64,000 nucleotides of DNA, from NCBI RefSeq assembly GCF_011046535.1, contig NZ_CP049257.1, positions 992,001 through 1,056,000 on the forward strand. The letters run 5' to 3'. Position numbers and translations under genes: made by a program. This document shows, piece after piece, positions 1 to 8,615 of this stretch. The first letter of the stretch is position 1, and every line of letters starts with the position of its first letter. The stretch is from Nocardioides anomalus (GTDB lineage: Bacteria > Actinomycetota > Actinomycetes > Propionibacteriales > Nocardioidaceae). The notes beneath the pieces were generated by a model, which searched no databases, was not told where the DNA came from, and was given only the letters and a program-made list of their open reading frames with translations.

Positions 1-332
1 CGGATCTCGACCGCCACGCCGGGCAGGTCGAGCAGCGGCCAGGTCCTGGTCACCGCGATCGCGGTGTCGAGGTCGGGGACGTCGATCACGCTGAAGCCGC
101 CCACGACCTCCTTGGCCTCGTTGAACGGGCCGTCCACGACGACGGCCCCGTCGTCGCCGTGCTTGACGGTGGTCGCCGTCTCCACGCCCAGCAGCTCGGC
201 GCCGGAGTCGGCCATCACGCCGGCGTTCTCGCCGAACCACTCGTAGACCCGCTTGTAGAGCGCCTGCGCGGCCTCCGGGTCCGCCCCGGCGGCGAGGTCG
301 GGGCGGGAGGTGTACATCAGGACGTACTTCAT
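1..332 (-). CDS. DGPF/YCII-related domain protein (3' end outside window)
   Basis: The reading frame starts with ATG at 332 and runs off the left edge, giving about 110 residues. It begins MKYVLMYTSRPD and contains DGPFNEAKEVVGGF, the hallmark of the DGPF/YCII family of small ferredoxin-like fold proteins. Biochemical function of this family in actinobacteria is mostly unknown; such genes often sit next to ECF sigma factors (inference not testable here because the neighbouring sequence is missing). The C-terminus is probably nearly complete, since family members are about 110-140 residues. Confidence 0.85.
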   Translation of the reverse strand, partial: MKYVLMYTSRPDLAAGADPEAAQALYKRVYEWFGENAGVMADSGAELLGVETATTVKHGDDGAVVVDGPFNEAKEVVGGFSVIDVPDLDTAIAVTRTWPLLDLPGVAVEI

Positions 333-519
333 GGCTGTGCCTCTCTGTCGCGGCCCCGGGCTGGGGCACGTCTCACCCCTCGTCGCCGCTCACCGCTCGA
401 TTTCGACAGCCTGCCAGGAAATTTGTGGCCCCAGGCGGCGCCGACACTGCCCCCGGGTTGCGCAGAAGGGGGGTGGGGGGTGAAAGAGTGGCCCCGACCG
501 TAGATCGAGAGGATCTGGA

Positions 520-795
520 ATGAACAAGGGACAGCTCAAGGACGCCATCGCCGAGGCCGCCGGTCTCAGTGGCGCCGATGCCGAGCGTGCACTGGACGCC
601 GTCATCGACACCATCACCAAGACCGTCGCCTCCGGCGACAAGGTGACCATCCCCGGCTTCGGCACCTTCGAGCGCCGGGAGCGCTCCGCGCGCACCGGGC
701 GCAACCCCCAGACGGGCGCGGAGATCCAGATCGCCGCGAGCAAGGTGCCGGGCTTCAAGGCCGGCGCCGCCTTCAAGTCGGCCGTCGACAACTGA
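520..795 (+). CDS. hup: HU family DNA-binding protein
   Basis: A 91-residue nucleoid protein that bends and compacts DNA as a dimer. It starts [15 protein letters not shown], has the HU arm region with [18 protein letters not shown] (residues about 46-63) and ends without the Lys/Ala-rich tail seen in mycobacterial HupB, so it is the short bacterial-type HU. A purine-rich GAGAGGA ribosome site lies about 8 bases before the ATG. It is a single-gene unit closed by a strong hairpin at 807-842. Confidence 0.95.
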   Translation: MNKGQLKDAIAEAAGLSGADAERALDAVIDTITKTVASGDKVTIPGFGTFERRERSARTGRNPQTGAEIQIAASKVPGFKAGAAFKSAVDN

Positions 796-806
796 TCCGA
801 CGCTGA

Positions 807-842
807 GCCGGCGGCGCACCCCTCCCGGGGTGCGCCGCCGGC
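807..842. terminator. Perfect 16-bp stem, bidirectional terminator
   Basis: Positions 807-822 pair perfectly with 827-842 around a four-base loop. It lies between the convergent HU and heme oxygenase genes. There is no long T run, as is common for actinobacterial terminators, so the call rests on stem strength and position. Confidence 0.75.
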
Positions 843-879
843 CCACGTCGGCGCCGGGTCCGGCGCGCCGTCGAGTCGA

Positions 880-1545
880 CTAGCGCGCGTATTCCGGCAG
901 CCGCTCGGCCAGCTCGGCGAACAGCCCGCGGTTGAGCCGGAACGCCGCCTGCACCTCGGCCACGATGCGGGCCTTGTCGTCCTGGGTCGCGCCGAGCGCG
1001 TCCAGACGGGCGCGGTAGGCGTCCTTGTAGGGCTTGGGCTTCGGCACGGCCGGGAAGGCGTAGAACGCCGTGCCCGCACCGCCGAGGTCGAAGTCGCGCT
1101 CCAGGATCCGACCGATGGCCTGGCCGCCGGACAGGTCGCCCAGGTAGCGCGTGTAGTGGTGGGCCACGTAGAGCCCGCCCCACTCCTCGGCGGCGGCGCG
1201 GATGCGCTCGGCGTACGCCGACGCGGCGGGGGAGTCGACGTCGTGCGACGCCCCGGGCGCCCAGTGCTCGAGGTCGGCGTCGAGGGCGTCGAGCCGCTCG
1301 AGGTCCTCGTCGTGCACGGCGGCCACCAGCGGATCGCCGCGGTGGGCGCGCCCGGCCGCCTCCAGCGCGGCGTAGACGACCCGCAGCCGCTGGAGGTACG
1401 CCGTGTAGCCGGCCTCGTCCACCCGCCCGCCGAGGAGCTCGGCCATGAAGGTCGAGTCCTCGGCTGCGCGGTGCTCGGCCTGCGAGCCCTCGCGCATGGC
1501 GGTGGAGAGGGAGACGTCGACGAAGCGCTCGTCGAGTGAGGTCAC
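880..1545 (-). CDS. Heme oxygenase (biliverdin-producing)
   Basis: A 221-residue cytosolic enzyme that opens heme to biliverdin, CO and ferrous iron, in the HmuO/HO-1 fold family. Visible are the N-terminal segment STAMREGSQAEHR with the candidate proximal heme ligand His25, and the distal-helix motif YLGDLSGGQAIGR (about residues 134-146), whose glycines let the helix kink over heme. Length matches bacterial HO proteins (about 210-220). It lies 61 bases downstream of a WrbA-like flavoprotein gene in the same direction, so the two are probably co-transcribed; a flavoprotein could plausibly serve as electron source, but that is inference. Confidence 0.93.
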   Translation of the reverse strand: MTSLDERFVDVSLSTAMREGSQAEHRAAEDSTFMAELLGGRVDEAGYTAYLQRLRVVYAALEAAGRAHRGDPLVAAVHDEDLERLDALDADLEHWAPGASHDVDSPAASAYAERIRAAAEEWGGLYVAHHYTRYLGDLSGGQAIGRILERDFDLGGAGTAFYAFPAVPKPKPYKDAYRARLDALGATQDDKARIVAEVQAAFRLNRGLFAELAERLPEYAR

Positions 1546-1606
1546 GCGGCCTCCAGGTCGGCGGGAACAGTCCCGCCGAGCATGTCACGCCGCGGCGGCC
1601 TCGCCG

Positions 1607-2206
1607 CTACGCGGCCAGCCGCTGGGCCACGTCGAGCAGTCGCGTCACCAGGTGGTCGAGGGCGTCGCGGTCGGCGTCCTCGAGCGGGGCGTTGTTCTCG
1701 GGACCGGTCACGTGGCCCACGCCGTAGGGGTTGCCGTCCACGAACTTGGAGGGGTCGGTGTAGCCCGGCGGGACGATGAGCCCGCCCCAGTGCGCGAAGT
1801 TCGCGTACAGCCCGAGCAGCGTGGACTCCTGGCCGCCGTGCGCGGTCTGCGAGGCGGTGAACGCTGCGTAGACCTTGTCGGCGAGCCTGCCCTGCGACCA
1901 CAGCGGGCCGAGGGTGTCGATGAAGCCCTGGAGCTGGCTGGCCGCGCTGCCGAACCGGGTCGGGGTGCCGATGAGCACGGCGTCGGCCCAGTCCAGGTCG
2001 TCCGGCTCGGCGTCCGGCTCGTCGGTGACGTCGGCGCGGTGCTGGACCCAGGCGTCCTGGGACTGCACAGCCTCCTCGGGCGCGGTCTCCTTGACGTGGC
2101 GCAGCCGGACCTCGGCGCCGGCCTTCTCGGCGGTCTCGGCCGCGCGGCGGGCCATGGCGTCCACGGTGCCGGTGGCTGAGTAGTAGACGATCGCGAGCTT
2201 GGTCAT
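1607..2206 (-). CDS. wrbA: WrbA-type NAD(P)H:quinone oxidoreductase / flavodoxin-like protein
   Basis: A 199-residue flavodoxin-fold protein. The FMN phosphate loop is YYSATGTV near the N-terminus, and the WrbA-specific GTPTRFG and later TASQTAHGGQEST (about residue 115) FMN-contact motifs are present. Family members reduce quinones by two electrons and protect against oxidative stress. It heads a two-gene unit with heme oxygenase and is divergent from gatC; an inverted repeat at 2235-2252 lies just upstream and may bind a redox or phenolic-sensing regulator. Confidence 0.9.
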   Translation of the reverse strand: MTKLAIVYYSATGTVDAMARRAAETAEKAGAEVRLRHVKETAPEEAVQSQDAWVQHRADVTDEPDAEPDDLDWADAVLIGTPTRFGSAASQLQGFIDTLGPLWSQGRLADKVYAAFTASQTAHGGQESTLLGLYANFAHWGGLIVPPGYTDPSKFVDGNPYGVGHVTGPENNAPLEDADRDALDHLVTRLLDVAQRLAA

Positions 2207-2234
2207 CGCTTCGTTGGCCTCTTCCTTCTGATTT

Positions 2235-2252
2235 CGGTTGACGTTTCAACCG
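2235..2252. promoter_or_regulatory. Inverted repeat upstream of wrbA, candidate operator
   Basis: CGGTTGA and TCAACCG arms of seven bases flank a four-base spacer, 29 bases upstream of the wrbA ATG and about 65 bases upstream of gatC. The shape resembles MarR-family operators that often control quinone reductases. No MarR gene is adjacent, so the regulator is unknown. Confidence 0.5.
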
Positions 2253-2317
2253 GTACCCCGATGCGTGGTCCCTGACCGGTGCGGGCGCCGACTCGCGACC
2301 TCCCTAGGATTGAGCCC

Positions 2318-2620
2318 ATGCCCGACGCCCTCTCCCGCGACGAGGTGGCCCACCTGGCCGACCTCGCCCGGATCGACCTGACCGCCGCCGAGCTCGACCA
2401 CCTCGCGCCGCAGCTGTCGGTGATCCTGGAGTCGGTCGCCTCCATCCAGGGCGTGGCGGGCGCCGACGTCCCCCCGACGTCGCACGCGCTGCCGCTGACC
2501 AACGTGTTCCGCGAGGACGTGGTGGCGCCGTGCCTCACCCCGGAGCAGGCCCTCTCGGGCGCCCCCGAGGCCGAGCAGCAGCGCTTCGTCGTCCCGCGGA
2601 TCCTCGGGGACGAGCAGTGA
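2318..2620 (+). CDS. gatC: Asp-tRNA(Asn)/Glu-tRNA(Gln) amidotransferase subunit GatC
   Basis: A 100-residue subunit that stabilises GatA and wraps around GatB in the GatCAB complex, which amidates mischarged Glu-tRNA(Gln) and Asp-tRNA(Asn). It contains [17 protein letters not shown] near the N-terminus, typical of GatC. I chose ATG 2318 because the in-frame upstream codons do not resemble GatC and because a TAGGAT -10-like hexamer lies at 2305-2310, about seven bases before this ATG, which suggests leaderless translation. Its stop overlaps the gatA start (GTGA). Confidence 0.95.
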   Translation: MPDALSRDEVAHLADLARIDLTAAELDHLAPQLSVILESVASIQGVAGADVPPTSHALPLTNVFREDVVAPCLTPEQALSGAPEAEQQRFVVPRILGDEQ

Positions 2621-4140
2621 GCGCCGACCTGCGCCGCACGGCGGCCCAGCTGTCCCGCGACCTGGCCGAGGGCACGACCACCAGCGTCGAGCTCACCCAG
2701 GCCTCCCTCGACCGGATCGCCCAGGTCGACGGCAGCGTGCACGCCTTCCTCGCCCTCAACGCCGACCAGGCGCTGGACTCGGCCCGTGCCTCCGACGAGC
2801 GCCGGGGCCGCGGCGAGACGACGGGCCCGCTGGACGGCGTACCGATCGCGGTCAAGGACGTGCTCGCCACCGAGGGCCTCGCCACCACCTGCGGCTCGCG
2901 GATCCTCGAGGGCTGGGTGCCGCCGTACGACGCCACGGTGGTCACGCGGGTCCGTGGAGCCGGGATGCCGATCCTGGGCAAGACCAACATGGACGAGTTC
3001 GCCATGGGGTCCTCGACCGAGCACTCGGCGTACGGCACCACGCACAACCCGTGGGACCTGGACCGGATCCCGGGCGGCTCCGGCGGCGGCTCGGCCGCGG
3101 CCGTGGCGTCCTTCGAGGCGCCCCTGGCCCTCGGCACCGACACCGGCGGCTCGATCCGTCAGCCCGGCGCGGTCACGGGCACGGTCGGGGTGAAGCCGAC
3201 CTACGGCGGGGTGTCGCGCTACGGACTGGTGGCACTGGCCAACTCCCTCGACCAGGTCGGCCCGGTGACCCGGACCGTCGAGGACGCCGCGCTGCTGCAC
3301 ACCGTCATCGCCGGCCACGACCCGAGGGACTCCACCTCGCTGGACCAGCCGGTCCCGGACTTCCTGGCCGCCGCGCGGCAAGGCGCGACCGGTGACCTGT
3401 CCGGCGTGCGGATCGGCGTCATCACCGAGCTCGCGGGCGAGGGGTGGCAGGCCGGCGTCATGGCCCGCTTCCAGGAGTCGGTCGACCTGCTGACCAAGGC
3501 CGGCGCCGACGTCGTCGAGGTCTCGTGCCCGCACTTCGTGCACGCGCTGGCGACGTACTACCTGATCCTCCCGGCGGAGGCGTCGAGCAACCTGGCCCGC
3601 TTCGACGCGATGCGCTACGGCCTGCGGGTGCTGCCCGAGGGCGTCGACGCGCCGAGCGCCGAGCAGGTGATGCGCGCGACCCGCGAGGTCGGCTTCGGCG
3701 ACGAGGTGAAGCGCCGGATCATCCTCGGCACCTACGCGCTGTCCAGCGGCTACTACGACGCCTACTACGGCCAGGCCCAGAAGCTGCGCACGCTGATCAG
3801 CAACGACTTCGCGCAGGCCTTCGAGGTCGCCGACGTGCTGGTCTCGCCGACCGCGCCGACCACGGCGTTCCCGATCGGGGACAAGGTCGACGACCCGCTG
3901 GCGATGTACCTCAACGACCTGGCCACCATCCCGGCCAACCTGGCGGGCGTGCCCGGCATCTCGGTGCCGAGCGGCCTGGCCGACGAGGACGGGCTGCCGG
4001 CCGGCTTCCAGGTCCTCGCCCCCGCGCTGGCCGACGACCGGTGCTACCGCGTCGGCGCGGCGCTGGAGTCCCTGCTCGTCGAGCAGTGGGGCGGCCCGCT
4101 CCTCGACCGCGCCCCCGCCCTGGAAGGAGGCTCGCTGTGA
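2617..4140 (+). CDS. gatA: Asp/Glu-tRNA amidotransferase subunit GatA
   Basis: A 507-residue glutaminase subunit of the amidase-signature family that releases ammonia for GatB. The catalytic Ser-cisSer-Lys triad is visible: Lys in IAVKDVLAT, the glycine/serine stretch [12 protein letters not shown], and the nucleophile Ser in [15 protein letters not shown] 2617 is chosen because it overlaps the gatC stop by four bases and gives the family N-terminus. The gene ends in a second four-base overlap with gatB, so the three subunits are translationally coupled. Confidence 0.97.
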   Translation: MSADLRRTAAQLSRDLAEGTTTSVELTQASLDRIAQVDGSVHAFLALNADQALDSARASDERRGRGETTGPLDGVPIAVKDVLATEGLATTCGSRILEGWVPPYDATVVTRVRGAGMPILGKTNMDEFAMGSSTEHSAYGTTHNPWDLDRIPGGSGGGSAAAVASFEAPLALGTDTGGSIRQPGAVTGTVGVKPTYGGVSRYGLVALANSLDQVGPVTRTVEDAALLHTVIAGHDPRDSTSLDQPVPDFLAAARQGATGDLSGVRIGVITELAGEGWQAGVMARFQESVDLLTKAGADVVEVSCPHFVHALATYYLILPAEASSNLARFDAMRYGLRVLPEGVDAPSAEQVMRATREVGFGDEVKRRIILGTYALSSGYYDAYYGQAQKLRTLISNDFAQAFEVADVLVSPTAPTTAFPIGDKVDDPLAMYLNDLATIPANLAGVPGISVPSGLADEDGLPAGFQVLAPALADDRCYRVGAALESLLVEQWGGPLLDRAPALEGGSL

Positions 4141-5639
4141 CCGCGACCCGTGACGAGCTCGTCGGCTTCGACGACGTGCTGGAGCGCTACGACCCGGCCC
4201 TCGGCCTCGAGGTGCACGTCGAGCTCAACACCCACACCAAGATGTTCTGCGGCTGCCCGGCGGCGTTCGGCGCCGAGCCCAACACCCACGTCTGCCCGAC
4301 CTGCCTCGGCCTGCCCGGCTCGATGCCGGTGGTCAACCGCAAGGCGGTGGAGTCGGCGATCCGCATCGGGCTGGCCCTCAACTGCTCGATCGCCGAGTGG
4401 TGTCGCTTCGCGCGGAAGAACTACTTCTACCCGGACATGCCGAAGAACTTCCAGACCTCCCAGTACGACGAGCCGATCGCCTTCGAGGGCTTCATGGACG
4501 TCGACGTCGACGGGGAGACCTTCCGCGTCGGCATCGAGCGCGCCCACATGGAGGAGGACACCGGCAAGGCCACCCACGTCGGCGGCACCACCGGTCGCAT
4601 CCACGGCGCGGACTACTCGCTGGTCGACTACAACCGCGCCGGCATCCCGCTCATCGAGATCGTCACCAAGCCGATCACCGGCGCCGGGGCCAAGGCGCCC
4701 GACGTGGCCCGCGCGTACGTCTCCCAGCTGCGCGAGCTCATCGTCGCCCTCGGCGTCTCCGAGGCCCGCATGGACCAGGGCAACCTGCGCGCCGACGTGA
4801 ACCTCTCGCTCGCCCCGAAGGGCAGCGACCGGCTCGGGACGCGCACCGAGACCAAGAACGTGAACTCCTTCCGCTCCGTGGAGCGCGCGGTGCGCTACGA
4901 GATGGGCCGCCAGGCCGGCGTGCTGGACGGCGGCGGCACCGTCCGGCAGGAGACCCGCCACTGGCACGAGGACTCCGGGGTCACCACCAGCGGCCGGGAG
5001 AAGTCCGACGCCGAGGACTACCGCTACTTCCCCGAGCCCGACCTGGTCCCGGTCGCGCCCTCGCGGGAGTGGGTCGACGAGCTGCGCGGCACGCTGCCGG
5101 AGAACCCGACCGAGCGGCGTACCCGCCTGCAGGCCGAGTGGGGCTTCACCGACCTGGAGATGCGCGACACCGTCGGCGCCGGTGCGCTGGGCCTCGTGGC
5201 CGAGACCGTCGCCCTCGGCGCCGCCCCCCAGGCCGCCCGCAAGTGGTGGCTCGGTGAGCTCGCCCGCCGCGCCAACGACTCCGGCGTCGAGATCGCCGAG
5301 CTCGGGGTCACCCCGGCCGACGTGGCCCGCGTGCAGGCGCTCGTCGACGACGGCACCCTCAACGACAAGCTGGCCCGCCAGGTCTTCGACGGCCTCTTCG
5401 CCGGCGAGGGCACCCCCGACGAGGTCGTCGCCGCCCGCGGGCTCGCCATCGTCTCCGACGAGGGCGCCCTCGCGGCCGCCGTCGACAACGCCATCGCCGC
5501 CAACCCCGACGTCGCCGACAAGATCCGCGACGGCAAGGTCGCCGCCGCCGGCGCGCTCATCGGCGCGGTCATGAAGGAGATGAAGGGCCAGGCCGACGCC
5601 GGCCGGGTCCGCGAGCTGGTCCTGGAGAAGCTGGCCTGA
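4137..5639 (+). CDS. gatB: Asp/Glu-tRNA amidotransferase subunit GatB
   Basis: A 500-residue kinase/transamidase subunit that phosphorylates the tRNA-bound carboxylate and swaps in ammonia. Visible are [18 protein letters not shown], the zinc-type cysteines CGC...CPTC within the first 65 residues, the GatB signature [16 protein letters not shown] (about residues 162-177), and a C-terminal helical YqeY-like tRNA-binding domain ending [20 protein letters not shown]. An AAGGAGG ribosome site lies just before the GTG start inside the gatA end. Complete length for the family. Confidence 0.97.
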   Translation: MTATRDELVGFDDVLERYDPALGLEVHVELNTHTKMFCGCPAAFGAEPNTHVCPTCLGLPGSMPVVNRKAVESAIRIGLALNCSIAEWCRFARKNYFYPDMPKNFQTSQYDEPIAFEGFMDVDVDGETFRVGIERAHMEEDTGKATHVGGTTGRIHGADYSLVDYNRAGIPLIEIVTKPITGAGAKAPDVARAYVSQLRELIVALGVSEARMDQGNLRADVNLSLAPKGSDRLGTRTETKNVNSFRSVERAVRYEMGRQAGVLDGGGTVRQETRHWHEDSGVTTSGREKSDAEDYRYFPEPDLVPVAPSREWVDELRGTLPENPTERRTRLQAEWGFTDLEMRDTVGAGALGLVAETVALGAAPQAARKWWLGELARRANDSGVEIAELGVTPADVARVQALVDDGTLNDKLARQVFDGLFAGEGTPDEVVAARGLAIVSDEGALAAAVDNAIAANPDVADKIRDGKVAAAGALIGAVMKEMKGQADAGRVRELVLEKLA

Positions 5640-5699
5640 CCCCGCTCGCCGTCCCGCTCACGGGCCGGTCCCGAATCGGCCCGGACCGGGGGAGCGGGT

Positions 5700-5850
5700 T
5701 ACGCTCCGCCCGCACCACCGACAACTCCACCCACCACGCCCGCCGCGGGGAAAGCCGGTCCGAGTCCGGCGCTGACCCGCAACCGTAGGCGCACCCCGGC
5801 TCCGCCGGCGTGCGCGAGCCGGAGCACCTGCTGCGACGCGTCCTGACCTT
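5700..5850 (+). promoter_or_regulatory. Cobalamin (B12) riboswitch
   Basis: The untranslated leader carries the conserved cobalamin-riboswitch core: GGGGAAAGCCGGT with downstream GAGTCCGG, then GCTGACCCGCAACCGTA at 5771-5787, and a B12 box AGCCGGAGCACCTGCTGC at 5817-5834. A TACGCT -10-like hexamer at about 5700 places the start of the RNA just before it. Downstream, CCTCCCG (5887-5893) can pair with CGGGAAGG (5903-5910), hiding the ribosome site of the next gene, which suggests translational control. Exact ends of the aptamer are approximate. Confidence 0.93.
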
Positions 5851-5916
5851 CGCTGTCGCGGACCAACAGCGGGTCGGCCTCGAGGCCCTCCCGTCTGTGC
5901 AGCGGGAAGGAACCTC

Positions 5917-7506
5917 ATGAAGAGCACCACCCTGCGCCGTGCCGCGGCCCTGACCGCCGGCGCCGCCCTCGCGCTCGGCGTCGCCGTCGCCGGGCCGGCC
6001 GCCCAGGCCGCGCCGATCGCCAAGCCGGTCGGCGCCGACCCGTCGCCGGCCGCCGTCGGTGCGGCCTACCTGGCCAAGCAGCCGGGCGCCGACGGGATCA
6101 TCGTGTCCCACTCCGAGTACCTCGGCACCCAGTACGACACGCCCTCGCCGGGCATCACCATCGACGCGGCCCTGTCCCTGGACGCCGTCGGTGGCCAGGC
6201 GGCCACCGTCGCCAAGATGGCCACCGGCGTCGAGGCGAGCACCTACCCCACCGGCTCTGCTGGCGGGGCGGCGAAGTTCGCGGCCTTCGAGTACGCCCTG
6301 GGTCGCACCGGTGCTGCGCTGAACGCGGCCGTCACGAAGGCCAACGGCGCCATCGCCACGTCCGGCGTGTACGCGGGCCGGCTCGAGAACGCCCCCGGTG
6401 CCACCGACTACGAGTCGCCGCTGACCCAGGCCTACGCCGCGAAGGCGCTGCACGACGCGGGTGCCTCGAACGCCGCCATCGCGCTGGACTTCCTGCTCGA
6501 CCAGCAGTGTGCGGCCGGCTTCTTCCGTTCCGACTTCTCCGACAAGGACGCTGACAACCAGTCCTGCGACCCGGCCGACCCCGACGGCTCCTTGCCGAGC
6601 GTCGACTACACCGCCTTCGCGGTGCTGCAGCTGCAGGACCAGAAGGCCGCCGCGCCTGTCGCCGCGAGCCTGTCCAAGGCGATCACCTGGCTGACGACCC
6701 AGCAGGGTGCCGACGGTTCCTACGACGGCAACGCCAACTCGACCGGCCTCGCCGCCTGGGCTCTGGGCATCTCGGGCCAGACCAACGCCGCTGTCAAGGC
6801 GGCGACCTGGCTCCGAGCGCACCAGCTGGCCAACGCCGGCAGCTGCGCGGTGTTCGCGGCGGCGGACAACGGTGCGCTCGTGGTCGACGACCTCGGCGTC
6901 ATCAACGCCAAGGCTGCCCCGATGGACATCAACGCCAACAGCACGGCGACCTACGCGACCTCGCAGGCCCTCCCGGCCCTGCTCTGGGCGCCGGGCGGCG
7001 CCCAGGCCGGGGAGACCACGCTCTCGGTGGCCGACGCCTTCGTGCCGGCCGGCTCGACGCAGAACGTCACGATCTCCGGCGCACCGGGCGACACGATCTG
7101 CGCGTCGACCGGTGGCGCGGGCACCCGCATCGTGCTGCCGGCCAGCGGCACGGCGACGTACCCGCTCACCCTGCCGGCCGCCACCGGCGCGGTGACGGTG
7201 AGCACCGTCGACGCTGGCGGCGAGGCCGACAGCATCAAGATCACCGGCCTGACGGCTGCGAAGATCAAGGCCAAGGCGCCCAAGAAGATCGCCCAGGGCA
7301 AGAAGTTCAAGGTCAAGGCCACCGGGTTCGCGCCCGGGGAGCCGGTCACGGTGAAGTACCGCGGCAAGACCAAGGAGCTCACGGCCAACGGCCAGGGCGT
7401 GCTCCGGGTCAAGCTCAAGGCGACGAAGGTCGGCACGTCCAAGGTCAAGGTGACCGGCGCGCTGAGCAGCCGCAAGGACAAGGTCACGGTCACGGTCGTC
7501 AAGTGA
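5917..7506 (+). CDS. Secreted alpha/alpha-barrel protein, transcobalamin alpha-domain-like
   Basis: A 529-residue exported protein directly under the B12 riboswitch. Residues 1-32 are a signal peptide ending AAQAA. Residues about 45-390 contain repeated prenyltransferase/terpenoid-cyclase-like helical segments (for example LTQAYAAKALHDAG, WLTTQQGADGSYDG and GLAAWALGISGQ), the same alpha6/alpha6 toroid used by the cobalamin-binding alpha domain of transcobalamin and intrinsic factor. Residues about 455-529 form a Lys-rich Ig-like domain ending in VTVTVVK. It is not an enzyme of terpene synthesis: it lacks the DxDD acid motif. Its stop overlaps the start of the DUF4430-like gene. Proposed role: extracellular corrinoid binding or delivery (inference from riboswitch, fold and ECF genes). 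Confidence 0.8.
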   Translation: MKSTTLRRAAALTAGAALALGVAVAGPAAQAAPIAKPVGADPSPAAVGAAYLAKQPGADGIIVSHSEYLGTQYDTPSPGITIDAALSLDAVGGQAATVAKMATGVEASTYPTGSAGGAAKFAAFEYALGRTGAALNAAVTKANGAIATSGVYAGRLENAPGATDYESPLTQAYAAKALHDAGASNAAIALDFLLDQQCAAGFFRSDFSDKDADNQSCDPADPDGSLPSVDYTAFAVLQLQDQKAAAPVAASLSKAITWLTTQQGADGSYDGNANSTGLAAWALGISGQTNAAVKAATWLRAHQLANAGSCAVFAAADNGALVVDDLGVINAKAAPMDINANSTATYATSQALPALLWAPGGAQAGETTLSVADAFVPAGSTQNVTISGAPGDTICASTGGAGTRIVLPASGTATYPLTLPAATGAVTVSTVDAGGEADSIKITGLTAAKIKAKAPKKIAQGKKFKVKATGFAPGEPVTVKYRGKTKELTANGQGVLRVKLKATKVGTSKVKVTGALSSRKDKVTVTVVK

Positions 7507-8510
7507 TCCGTCCGGCCACCGTCTCGCTGCGCCTCGCCGCCGCGGTCCTCGCGACCGCGGCGGCGGGGCTGGTCGGCGCGGTCACGGCCGCACCGGCCCA
7601 GGCGGCGACGTGCGGGTCGGGCTCGGGTGTCAGCGTCGTGGTCGACTTCGGCAGCCTGGGCGGCGGCGTGCGGTCGGCCTGCGTCGCGGGCGGTGCGGGC
7701 AAGTCGGCCAGCTCGCTGTTCTCGAGCGCCGGGTTCTCGATGACGCCGGTGCAGAACGAGCCCGGCTTCGTCTGCCGGATCGACGGCCTGCCCTCCCCGG
7801 ACCGCGAGCCCTGCGTCAACACCCCGCCCGACGACGCCTACTGGGGCCTGTGGTGGTCCGACGGCACCTCGGGCTCGTGGAGCTACAGCAACTACGGCGT
7901 GGGCAGCCTCAAGGTCCCCGATGGGGCGTACGTCGGCTTCGCGTGGCAGACCGGCGGCAAGAACCCGCCCGGTGTCAGCCCCGCGGCGCACCCCGCCCCG
8001 ACCACCACCAGTGCAGCCCCGGTGACGCCCACCACCAAGCCGACGACCAAGCCCACGACCAAGCCCACGACCAAGCCCACCAGCAAGCCGACCTCCAAGC
8101 CGACTTCCAAGCCGACTTCCAAGCCGACCAACCCCGGTGGCGGGCCGAGTGCCAAGCCCTCGGCGGCCGCGCCGACGCCGACGCCGGGTCAGCCCACGGA
8201 GCCGGTGACCTCGGCGGCGGCGACGTCCAGCGCGACACCGGACCAGACCAGCGGGGCACCGTCGCCGACCGGGTCGGCACCGGCGAGCCCGGTGACCAGC
8301 AGCGCGGCGGTGGCGCCGACCAGTGCGCCCACGTCGGGGGCGCCGACGAGCCCCACGGGCGGGCCGGACGTGGTGTCCACGCCCGTGGAGCCGCAGAGCG
8401 CGGGACAGTCGACACTGCCGGCCTGGGTCGTGCCGCTGGTGCTGGTGGTGATCGCCGGGGCGGGCGTCGCGACGTACGTCGTCAGGAGACGTGCCCGGCC
8501 GTCGTCATGA
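7503..8510 (+). CDS. Membrane-anchored DUF4430-like (transcobalamin beta-domain-like) protein
   Basis: A 335-residue protein starting at a GTG that overlaps the previous stop. Residues 1-34 are a signal peptide. Residues about 38-160 resemble DUF4430, the C-terminal beta domain of transcobalamins: SVVVDFGSLGG, SSLFSSAGFSMTP, FVCRIDG, DDAYWGLWW and SLKVPDGAYVGFAWQ. A long Thr/Pro/Lys/Ala/Ser linker with TKPT repeats follows, then a single membrane helix (about residues 304-325) and an Arg-rich tail, so the folded domain is held outside the membrane on a stalk. LPAWV before the helix is not a canonical LPXTG sortase signal. Proposed partner of the preceding protein in B12 capture. Confidence 0.78.
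   Translation: MIRPATVSLRLAAAVLATAAAGLVGAVTAAPAQAATCGSGSGVSVVVDFGSLGGGVRSACVAGGAGKSASSLFSSAGFSMTPVQNEPGFVCRIDGLPSPDREPCVNTPPDDAYWGLWWSDGTSGSWSYSNYGVGSLKVPDGAYVGFAWQTGGKNPPGVSPAAHPAPTTTSAAPVTPTTKPTTKPTTKPTTKPTSKPTSKPTSKPTSKPTNPGGGPSAKPSAAAPTPTPGQPTEPVTSAAATSSATPDQTSGAPSPTGSAPASPVTSSAAVAPTSAPTSGAPTSPTGGPDVVSTPVEPQSAGQSTLPAWVVPLVLVVIAGAGVATYVVRRRARPSS
8031..8130 (+). repeat. 12-bp tandem repeats coding TKPT/SKPT stalk
   Basis: About eight copies of a 12-base unit such as ACCAAGCCCACG lie in the linker of the DUF4430-like gene and encode four-residue TKPT then SKPT repeats. Later copies switch Thr to Ser codons. Being in-frame, copy number can change stalk length without breaking the gene. Confidence 0.85.
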
Positions 8511-8615
8511 GGGGTCGGCTGCGTGCCCGTTGTTTCCTCCCGGTGGGCGTCGGTGCGGTACCTTCGACAGCCGGGTGGAGCCTCACCCGAGGTCATGGGG
8601 ACTCAGGAGGAATCG

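Noticed and set aside
5917..7506. Squalene-hopene or prenyltransferase enzyme
   Set aside because: Helical repeats resemble that fold, but the DxDD acid motif is lacking, and the protein is exported and sits under a B12 riboswitch.
8411..8510. LPXTG sortase anchor in the DUF4430-like protein
   Set aside because: The end has LPAWV directly at a membrane helix, lacking the Thr-Gly of the motif, so a simple membrane anchor is more likely.
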